This document shows positions 18,683 to 24,427 of a stretch of DNA of 64,000 nt, in pieces (within the stretch, counting starts at the first letter, position 1; each line of letters opens with the position of its first letter). A program made the translations under genes and the position numbers. The DNA comes from Novosphingobium terrae (GTDB lineage: Bacteria; Pseudomonadota; Alphaproteobacteria; Sphingomonadales; Sphingomonadaceae). Location: positions 1,984,001 to 2,048,000 of the forward strand of contig NZ_JABVZR010000002.1 in assembly GCF_017163935.1 (NCBI RefSeq), in the 5' to 3' direction. A model generated the notes under the pieces. That model made no database searches. It was not told the origin of the DNA and worked only from the letters and a program-made list of their open reading frames with translations.

Positions 18683-19210
18683 TTGCGAGACACCGCCAAA
18701 CGCTTGATGGATCTGGCCGAAGCCCGCATGCGCGAGGCCGGCTATCATGGTTTCAGCTTCCGTGACATCGGCGCCGAAGCCGGGATCACCAGCGCCAGCG
18801 TCCATCATCATTTCCCCACCAAGGCGGGCATGGCCGCTGCGATCATGCAGCGGCACAAGGCCCGCTTTGCCGCCTGTGTCGCCCCCAGACCGGGAGAGTG
18901 CGCGCAGGATGTGATCACGGCCTATCGCTCGGCCTTTCGCGATGCCCTGCATGGCCGTGGCGGCATGTGTCTGGGGGGCATGCTGGGGGCTGAATCGGGC
19001 GGACTGCCTCCCTTGCTCCATGATGAGGTGGAGCAGTTCTTCCATGATTGCATCGAGGATCTGGCCTGCCGGATCGGTGGGGCCGATGCCCGCAACCGTG
19101 CCTTTGCGATCATGGCGCTGCTGGAAGGCGGCCTGATCCTGGCGCAGGTCTATAAGGACGCTGCGGCCTTCGATCATGCGACGGCAGCATTGCTGGCGCC
19201 CGAAGGCTGA
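18683..19210 (+). CDS. TetR family regulator downstream of the RND operon
   Basis: Repressor-type protein, 175 residues, starting at TTG 18683 with AAGGAG eight bases before it. The HTH is DIGAEAGITSASVHHHFPTK (about 29-48). The effector domain contains GMCLGGMLGAES, which closely matches GGMMSAE in the TetR at 23301, so the two are probably paralogues. It lies in the same direction as the RND operon, 57 bases past it and behind a hairpin. It is a candidate for the protein that reads the CCTATC-N4-GATAGG operators. Confidence 0.88.
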   Translation: MRDTAKRLMDLAEARMREAGYHGFSFRDIGAEAGITSASVHHHFPTKAGMAAAIMQRHKARFAACVAPRPGECAQDVITAYRSAFRDALHGRGGMCLGGMLGAESGGLPPLLHDEVEQFFHDCIEDLACRIGGADARNRAFAIMALLEGGLILAQVYKDAAAFDHATAALLAPEG

Positions 19211-19268
19211 GCAGCGGTCAGGCCATCGCCGTAGATGTGACCGAAGCGACAAGGTGCATGTCTGTCTC

Positions 19269-19326
19269 GTTGCTCCTGTCACCCGCCAGCATGATCTGGC
19301 GGCGGGTGACAGGAGCAACGGGCTTT
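19269..19326 (+). terminator. Strong intrinsic terminator after tetR
   Basis: A perfect 19-base inverted repeat (19269-19287 and 19301-19319) with a 13-base loop is followed by GGGCTTTTT. It would end transcription from the RND-tetR side and shield it from the insertion sequence that follows. Confidence 0.8.
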
Positions 19327-19457
19327 TTCGTGCCGAAAAGGGGCGCCGGGGCAATGGTGGTAGGTCAGGCCCGCATCGCACAGCAGGCCCTGCGGATCAT
19401 CGCACATGAAGACGCGGAGAAGGGCCTGTGCCGTTCAGACAGCACAAAGCGGATGAG

Positions 19458-20835
19458 GTGGATGGCTCCCGCTCACGACATTTGAATGTCATGATGAGGT
19501 TGCCGTCAGGCAAACCCACGCAAGGAGCCATCCGCCATGGAAATTAGCACGATCGGCCTCGATCTGGCCAAAAATGTCTTCCAGGTTCACGGTGTCGACA
19601 AAGAGGGCACCGTCATTGTGCGCAAGGCGTTGCGCCGAGCGCAAATGTTGCCCTTCTTTGCAAGGCTATCGCCCTGCCTTGTCGGCATCGAGGCTTGCGG
19701 GACATCGCATCATTGGGCGCGGGAACTGCAAAACCTTGGTCACGAGGTGCGACTGATGCCGCCATGCTACGTGAAGCCCTATGTAAAACGCGGCAAGAAC
19801 GATGCTGCTGATGCCGAGGCCATCTGCGAGGCGGTGACACGTCCGACGATGCGGTTCGTGGCGATCAAGTCTCGTGAGCAGCAGGCGGCCCTGTCACTTC
19901 ACCGGGTGCGCTCTCTTTTGACTGGTCAACGTACACAGTTGGTCAACATGATGCGCTGCCAGTTAGCAGAGTTTGGTATCGCCATTCCGATCGGACTTGG
20001 GCGGGCGCTGCATCTGGCGCAACAGATCGAAGATGGCGAGGCCGCGATTGATCTGCCACCACAAGCGGCGCAGGTGATCGGCATGCTGTGCGAGCTGGTG
20101 CTCAAGCTTCATGCCCGGCTTCATGAACTTGATTTGCGCCTGGAAGCTCTCCGGCGAAGCGATGACATGGCGCGTCGGTTGGCGACGATCCCGGGCATTG
20201 GTTCGATTGGCGCAACCGCGCTGGCAGCATCGGTTACCGACCCGCACCAGTTCAGGTCTGGCCGCCAGTTTGCCGCATGGCTTGGCCTGACACCGCGTCA
20301 GCAGTCGAGTGGCGGCAAGGAGCGCCTTGGCCGGATCACCAAGATGGGCGATAAATATCTACGGCAGCTGTTGGTCATCGGGGCGACCTCCCTGCTACGC
20401 CGCGCCAAGGAGGGCCCTGCAACGGTTCACCCGTTTCTCGTTGGGATACTGGCTAGAAAATCTGCCCGCGTGGCCAGCGTCGCCATGGCCAACAAGATAG
20501 CGCGGATCGCGTGGGCGGTCATGACACGCGGTCAGGTCTATCAATCACACCATGTGCCCGGATTGGCCGCATGAGTACGCAATCCGGCTGAGGTGATCGG
20601 CCGAACGGAGTTGTGAGCGCAAAGAGAAATGATGGCGACACCGGTCAGACCGGGAACAGGGACAACCCGTGGAAAGTCTTAGGCGCAACAGCCTGTGAAG
20701 GCGATAGGAACTCTGTTTTTCGGACCCCATCAGGGCCAGCAGTCCGAAACGACTGCATCAACAGGCCGGACAGACGACTGCACCCGACCGATCGTCAGAA
20801 TTTCAAAAAGTGCTTGCAACGCGGGAGCCATCCAC
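19458..20835 (+). mobile_element. IS110-family insertion sequence, IS1111-like subgroup
   Basis: An intact single-ORF element about 1.38 kb long, measured between 15-base perfect subterminal inverted repeats GTGGATGGCTCCCGC (19458-19472) and GCGGGAGCCATCCAC (20821-20835). Such subterminal repeats mark the IS1111 subgroup. True ends lie a few bases outside and cannot be fixed because these elements make no obvious target duplication. The region between the transposase stop and the right repeat (20575-20820) has no ORF. It may hold the structured guide-RNA region that several IS110 elements carry in a noncoding end. Confidence 0.88.
19537..20574 (+). CDS. IS110/IS1111 family transposase (DEDD recombinase)
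   Basis: Recombinase of 345 residues, full length. The N-terminal RuvC-like DEDD domain shows D9 in GLDLAK, E52 in GIEACG, and D89/D92 in KNDAADAEAI. The C-terminal transposase_20 domain starts at TIPGIGSIGATALAASV (about 212) and carries the QSSGGK serine region near 250. No frameshift or stop interrupts it, so it could be active. The ATG follows AAGGAG by nine bases, and that ribosome site lies inside a GGAGCCATC segment complementary to the left terminal repeat. Confidence 0.93.
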   Translation: MEISTIGLDLAKNVFQVHGVDKEGTVIVRKALRRAQMLPFFARLSPCLVGIEACGTSHHWARELQNLGHEVRLMPPCYVKPYVKRGKNDAADAEAICEAVTRPTMRFVAIKSREQQAALSLHRVRSLLTGQRTQLVNMMRCQLAEFGIAIPIGLGRALHLAQQIEDGEAAIDLPPQAAQVIGMLCELVLKLHARLHELDLRLEALRRSDDMARRLATIPGIGSIGATALAASVTDPHQFRSGRQFAAWLGLTPRQQSSGGKERLGRITKMGDKYLRQLLVIGATSLLRRAKEGPATVHPFLVGILARKSARVASVAMANKIARIAWAVMTRGQVYQSHHVPGLAA

Positions 20836-20838
20836 AGA

Positions 20839-20863
20839 GGACTTTCCGATGACTGGAAAGTCC
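20839..20863. repeat. Hairpin abutting the right end of the IS
   Basis: GGACTTTCC and GGAAAGTCC (20839-20847, 20855-20863) with a seven-base loop lie three bases outside the right repeat of the insertion sequence and 27 bases past the SDR stop. It may be the SDR terminator or the target feature beside which the element inserted. Confidence 0.45.
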
Positions 20864-20889
20864 GCCTGCGATGGGGTTGGGGAAGGGGA

Positions 20890-21759
20890 TCAGATGGTCT
20901 TGAGCTGGTTCAGGGCCTCAAAACCCAGGCCGCTGATCAGCTGGTCCTGAAAGGGAGCGACAGCGGCATTCACCCCATCGGCGCCAAAGCCAAGACCCTT
21001 GACCACACGGGCCGGGCGCTGACCGGCGGGGGTGTCGATCAGCGTGACGATCTCTCTGGCGATATCACGCGGGTCAGGGGCGTCCGCGCTGGAGAACACG
21101 CCCTGCAGGAAGGCGCCGATGCCGTCGGGCAGATGGGCGACATCGCCATAGGCCGCAGCCCGCGCCCCATCGGAGGGCTGCTGGATCGAGGTGTAAAGCG
21201 CGGTGGGATAGGGGCCGGGCTGGATCAGCACGACATCGATGCCCAGCTGCGAGAGTTCATAGCGATAGGTGTCGGTCAGCGCTTCGACCGCATGTTTGGT
21301 GGCGCCATAGAGGCCGAAAAAGGGAATGGTGACCCGGCCCAGGATCGAGCCGATGTTGATGACCAGACCCGATTTTTGCGCATGCATCGCCGGAAGCGCG
21401 GCGCGCAACACGCGCTGCACGCCAAACACATTCACATCGAACATGGCGCGCAGCTGCTCGGGAGTGAAGGTTTCGGAAATGCCCCCGGCGGCCAGCCCCG
21501 CGTTGTTGACCAGCACGTCAAGCGTGCCGCCGGTAAGGCCGAGCAGCTCCGCAAAGGCGGCATCGGTGCTGGCATTGTCGGTCACGTCAAGCTCCAGCGT
21601 GTGGATGCCCTTGGCGCGCAAGGCTTCGGCGGCGGCGCGATGGCGGCCGTTCATCTCGCGCATGGTGGCGAAAACGCGATGGCCGGCAGTAGCCAGCGTG
21701 GTGGCGATATCGGCGCCGAAGCCATTCGAGGTTCCGGTGATCAGGACGGTTTTGGACAT
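20890..21759 (-). CDS. Short-chain dehydrogenase/reductase
   Basis: Classical-type SDR, 289 residues, with TGTSNGFGAD as the cofactor loop (residues 8-17), NNAGLAAGG near 90, a Ser in INIGSILG and YGATKHAVEAL as the YxxxK catalytic pair near 155. NADPH is probably the cofactor, but this is not certain. ATG 21759 with AAAGGA before it is preferred over an in-frame start at 21792. It lies downstream of, and in the same direction as, the small protein and PEP-mutase-like genes, with a 186-base gap, so it may be part of the same TetR-controlled unit. Confidence 0.85.
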   Translation of the reverse strand: MSKTVLITGTSNGFGADIATTLATAGHRVFATMREMNGRHRAAAEALRAKGIHTLELDVTDNASTDAAFAELLGLTGGTLDVLVNNAGLAAGGISETFTPEQLRAMFDVNVFGVQRVLRAALPAMHAQKSGLVINIGSILGRVTIPFFGLYGATKHAVEALTDTYRYELSQLGIDVVLIQPGPYPTALYTSIQQPSDGARAAAYGDVAHLPDGIGAFLQGVFSSADAPDPRDIAREIVTLIDTPAGQRPARVVKGLGFGADGVNAAVAPFQDQLISGLGFEALNQLKTI

Positions 21760-21945
21760 GGCATTGTTCCTTTCGATGAGAGCAGGGCGCACGCCTTCCT
21801 CGCCGCGAAACTGCGGGGGATGAGGAAAGCGGCGATGTGGGGGAAGGGGGTGGCAGGCTGGATCAGCCTGCGGGTCGTGGTCGTGTCGCGTGGAAAAGGC
21901 GGCTGACTGACTTCTCCTTTGCTGAAAGAAGGGGGGAGCGGCTGG

Positions 21946-22308
21946 TCAGGACAAGGATGCGCGCCAGGACAGCGCCAGGGCGCGGGCTTCGCCGATCTGC
22001 GAGCGGGTGAAGCCCAGAGCGCTCAGCCGCGCTTGCTCCCTGCCGATCATGTCGTCCCGCTGGTGAGCCACCGCCACCGCAAAGCGGCGAAGCGCTTCGA
22101 GCCGGGGATCGGCCAGCGGATTGGTGCGATCGGGCCCCAGCAGCAAGTCCTTCAGCTTTTGCCGAAAGCCCTGATCATGAAGGCTTGAGAGCGGATCGAG
22201 GCGCCCCAGCATCACCGCCTTGCGCTCAAGAGAGCTAAGCGGCTGTTGCAGATAGAGGGGCGGGATGGATGCAGCCGCTTCATGAAGGGCGAAATCGACA
22301 TAGGCCAT
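21946..22308 (-). CDS. Unknown 120-residue protein
   Basis: I do not recognise this protein. It starts MAYVDFALHEAAASIPPLYL and is mostly helical by composition, with a charged C-terminal half (RRFAVAVAHQRDDMIGREQ). There is no signal peptide and no membrane segment. AAGGAG lies nine bases before the ATG, and the gene begins 27 bases after the PEP-mutase-like gene in the same direction, so it is very likely translated from that transcript. It may assist the upstream enzyme. Confidence 0.65.
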   Translation of the reverse strand: MAYVDFALHEAAASIPPLYLQQPLSSLERKAVMLGRLDPLSSLHDQGFRQKLKDLLLGPDRTNPLADPRLEALRRFAVAVAHQRDDMIGREQARLSALGFTRSQIGEARALALSWRASLS

Positions 22309-22335
22309 GGGAAGGCTCCTTGCTGCACGCTGGAG

Positions 22336-23100
22336 TTATGCCTGCGATGGTATGGCCTGAGCCCGTTGCTCCAGCGCCTTCATCGTCTCGGCATAGGGTG
22401 TCGCGCCATAGCTGATCCGGGCGACGCCCAGCCTTGCCAGGTGGTTTGCGGAAGGGGCGCCCTCCATCATCATCACATTGACGGGCAGGGGAGAGCCCGC
22501 GCAGATGCGCGCGATCAGGGCTTCGTCGATCAGGCCGGGAATGAAAAAGCCGGAAGCGCCCGCTTCGGCATAGGCGCGGGCACGGTCCAGCGCGGGATCG
22601 ATGGAGAGCGCCGGATCACCCGCCTGTCCCAGAAACAGATCGGTGCGTGCGTTAATGAAGAGCGCAATGCCCTGCTGTTCCGCGGCCCGGCGCAGGGCGC
22701 CGATCCGCTGAGCCTGTCGATCGACGCTGTAAAGGCCTTCGCCCTGCACCACGCGGTCCTCGAAATTGATGCCGATCGCGCCCCGTTCCAGCAGCTGGCC
22801 TATGTTGCGGGCGAGATCCTCCTCGCCTTCGGCATAACCGCCCTCGAAATCGACGCTGACCGGCAGATCGACTGCGGCCGTGATGCGGCCCGCGACATCC
22901 AGCAGGCGATCAAGCGGCAGATCCTCTCCATCGCGGAAGCCCTGAGCTGCGGCGACGGCCCAGCTGCTGGTGGCGATGGCCCGGGCGCCTGCTGCTGCAA
23001 CGGCGCGGGCGCTTCCCGCATCCCAGACATTGTACAGGCTGATCGGCTGGCCGGGCCGGTGAAGGCCGGCGAAAGCTGCGGCTTGTTCGCTCTGTGTCAT
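22336..23100 (-). CDS. Isocitrate lyase/PEP mutase family enzyme
   Basis: TIM-barrel lyase of the PEP mutase/isocitrate lyase superfamily, 254 residues, in the short oxaloacetate-decarboxylase/carboxyphosphonoenolpyruvate-like branch. Recognisable motifs are PISLYNVWDAGSARAVAAAG near residue 20, the metal-binding VSVDFEGGY near 85 and GINFEDRV near 110, followed by INARTDLFL near 150. The canonical lyase KKCGH loop is absent, so it is not an isocitrate lyase. GGAG lies seven bases before the ATG. Its promoter region, shared with the divergent TetR gene, carries three copies of the common operator. Confidence 0.82.
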   Translation of the reverse strand: MTQSEQAAAFAGLHRPGQPISLYNVWDAGSARAVAAAGARAIATSSWAVAAAQGFRDGEDLPLDRLLDVAGRITAAVDLPVSVDFEGGYAEGEEDLARNIGQLLERGAIGINFEDRVVQGEGLYSVDRQAQRIGALRRAAEQQGIALFINARTDLFLGQAGDPALSIDPALDRARAYAEAGASGFFIPGLIDEALIARICAGSPLPVNVMMMEGAPSANHLARLGVARISYGATPYAETMKALEQRAQAIPSQA

Positions 23101-23140
23101 CGTGTCTCTCCGGGAAGGTTGGCGTGCGGTCTTTCATCAG

Positions 23141-23156
23141 ACTATCGATCGATAGG
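23141..23156. promoter_or_regulatory. Operator O1 of the PEP-mutase-like/tetR divergent promoter
   Basis: ACTATC-GATC-GATAGG, one mismatch from CCTATC-N4-GATAGG. It lies 40 bases before the minus-strand start at 23100. Confidence 0.6.
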
Positions 23157-23195
23157 TTGATTGCGGTCTATGGCGATTCGTGGCATCTGTCAACG

Positions 23196-23211
23196 CCTAT
23201 CTACTGATAGG
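23196..23211. promoter_or_regulatory. Operator O2 of the PEP-mutase-like/tetR divergent promoter
   Basis: Perfect CCTATC-TACT-GATAGG in the middle of the intergenic region; the first 15 bases equal the RND operator at 12486. Confidence 0.65.
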
Positions 23212-23269
23212 TTCAAGTGAAGCTTCGGTCGGGAATGCCCATGAAAGCGCGTGTCCTTTGCGATATTGA

Positions 23270-23285
23270 CCTATCAGTAGATCGG
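23270..23285. promoter_or_regulatory. Operator O3, next to the tetR start
   Basis: CCTATC-AGTA-GATCGG, one mismatch in the right half, ending 15 bases before the regulator ATG. Its place suggests autorepression. Confidence 0.55.
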
Positions 23286-23300
23286 GTGTAGAAAGGCGCC

Positions 23301-23873
23301 ATGAGCACAGCACCCAAAACCGATACGCGTGAAGCCATCATGTCCGCCGCCAGGCTGACGGTGCAGAGCGATGGCTACAACGCCTTGAGCTTTCGCGATC
23401 TGGCCACGGCGGTCGGCATCAAGAGCGCCAGCGTCCACCACCATTTCCCGACCAAGGGCGATCTGGCCGAAGCGCTGGTCTGCCGTTTCTCGCAAGATTT
23501 CGTGGCGCGGATGGAGCCTCTCGCCGAAAAGACCTTCGAAGAGGCCATCGACGGCTATGTTTCCCTCTTCCGTGGCGCTTTTGACGGGGCCAATCGCATG
23601 TGTCTTGGCGGCATGATGTCCGCAGAGGTCAGCGCTTTGCCTGAAGCGGCGCGCAAGCGGCTGGAGGATTTCGCGCAGGCGCATAAAACCTTCCTGCGCA
23701 ATGTGTTGACCAAGAAGCATCCGCGCTTGTCGGGCGATCGGCTGGATGCGCGTGCCATGGCGATTTACACCGCAATGGAAGGGGCCCAGCTGATCACGCG
23801 CGGCCTTGGCGGCGACGTCAAGATCTTCGACGATGTTGTCGAGGTCTATCGATCGACCGGGCTGCTTGATTGA
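23301..23873 (+). CDS. TetR family regulator, probable master of the CCTATC operators
   Basis: Repressor of 190 residues. The HTH is DLATAVGIKSASVHHHFPTK (about 33-52), nearly the same recognition helix as in the TetR at 18683 (SASVHHHFPTK in both). The effector domain shares GANRMCLGGMMSAEVSALP. It is divergent from the PEP-mutase-like gene, with three operators between them, and the nearest overlaps its leader. It is therefore the strongest candidate for the regulator of this operator family, including the MFS and RND promoters 10-12 kb away. AAAGG precedes the ATG. Confidence 0.9.
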   Translation: MSTAPKTDTREAIMSAARLTVQSDGYNALSFRDLATAVGIKSASVHHHFPTKGDLAEALVCRFSQDFVARMEPLAEKTFEEAIDGYVSLFRGAFDGANRMCLGGMMSAEVSALPEAARKRLEDFAQAHKTFLRNVLTKKHPRLSGDRLDARAMAIYTAMEGAQLITRGLGGDVKIFDDVVEVYRSTGLLD

Positions 23874-23876
23874 GGC

Positions 23877-23912
23877 CTGAAGCGCTCGCACCCGTCTGGC
23901 CGGGCGCTTCAG
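23877..23912. terminator. Hairpin between convergent tetR and DUF427 genes
   Basis: CTGAAGCGC/GCGCTTCAG arms (23877-23885, 23904-23912) start three bases after the tetR stop and end 19 bases before the DUF427 stop on the other strand. It could serve both directions; no T run is present. Confidence 0.5.
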
Positions 23913-23931
23913 TCGAAGCCGGGCCTGTCGT

Positions 23932-24312
23932 TCAATCGGCGGCCTCTTCGATCGCATCAACGCGATCAGGATAGAAAGCGAGATGGCCCGCGATCAGGGC
24001 CACCGCGTCATGCGGCGCCTCATAGCTCCAGACGGCATTGATGCCGCCTTCGCCACCGGCGGGGAGGCTGAAATAGGCGGCGTCGCCCTTGTAGGGGCAG
24101 TGGCTGGTGTGATCGCTGCGCTCCAGCGCCGCCATATCGACATCCTTGCGGGGGATGTACTGAACGGGCGGGTACTTCGCCTCGCGCAGGATCAGGGCAT
24201 CGGTGGAGCTGGCGATCACCTTGCCGCCAAGAGTGACGGTGACGCGTTTGGGATTGGGCTCGATGGTGATCGGATGATCGGGCCCCGGGATGCGGATGGG
24301 CTTATCGGACAT
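23932..24312 (-). CDS. DUF427 domain protein
   Basis: Small cytoplasmic protein, 126 residues, matching the DUF427 pattern: PNPKRVTVTLGGKVIASS at the start, then YPPVQYIPRKDVDMAALERS and the HCPYKGDAAYFSL core (about 71-83), ending in ...IAGHLAFYPDRVD. Members are widespread small single-domain proteins without an established reaction. GGAGG stands eight bases before the ATG. It lies downstream of the TonB receptor gene but is separated from it by a hairpin. Confidence 0.88.
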   Translation of the reverse strand: MSDKPIRIPGPDHPITIEPNPKRVTVTLGGKVIASSTDALILREAKYPPVQYIPRKDVDMAALERSDHTSHCPYKGDAAYFSLPAGGEGGINAVWSYEAPHDAVALIAGHLAFYPDRVDAIEEAAD

Positions 24313-24338
24313 GGCACACCTCCTTCTCCGCTATATAG

Positions 24339-24368
24339 GATGGCGGCTCGGAGTTTCGAGCCGCCATC
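24339..24368 (-). terminator. Hairpin between the TonB receptor and DUF427 genes
   Basis: Perfect 11-base arms GATGGCGGCTC/GAGCCGCCATC with an eight-base loop, 59 bases after the receptor stop on the minus strand. The following sequence is CTATATAG rather than a T run, so termination may be partial. Confidence 0.6.
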
Positions 24369-24427
24369 GAGGCGCAGCGTGTCGCCGCTGACCCGGCTAC
24401 CGCATCGGGGGCGAGAAAGGCGATGGG

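Noticed and set aside
17090..19381. A 763-codon minus-strand frame
   Set aside because: Runs antisense through the outer-membrane factor and TetR genes without any recognisable domain.
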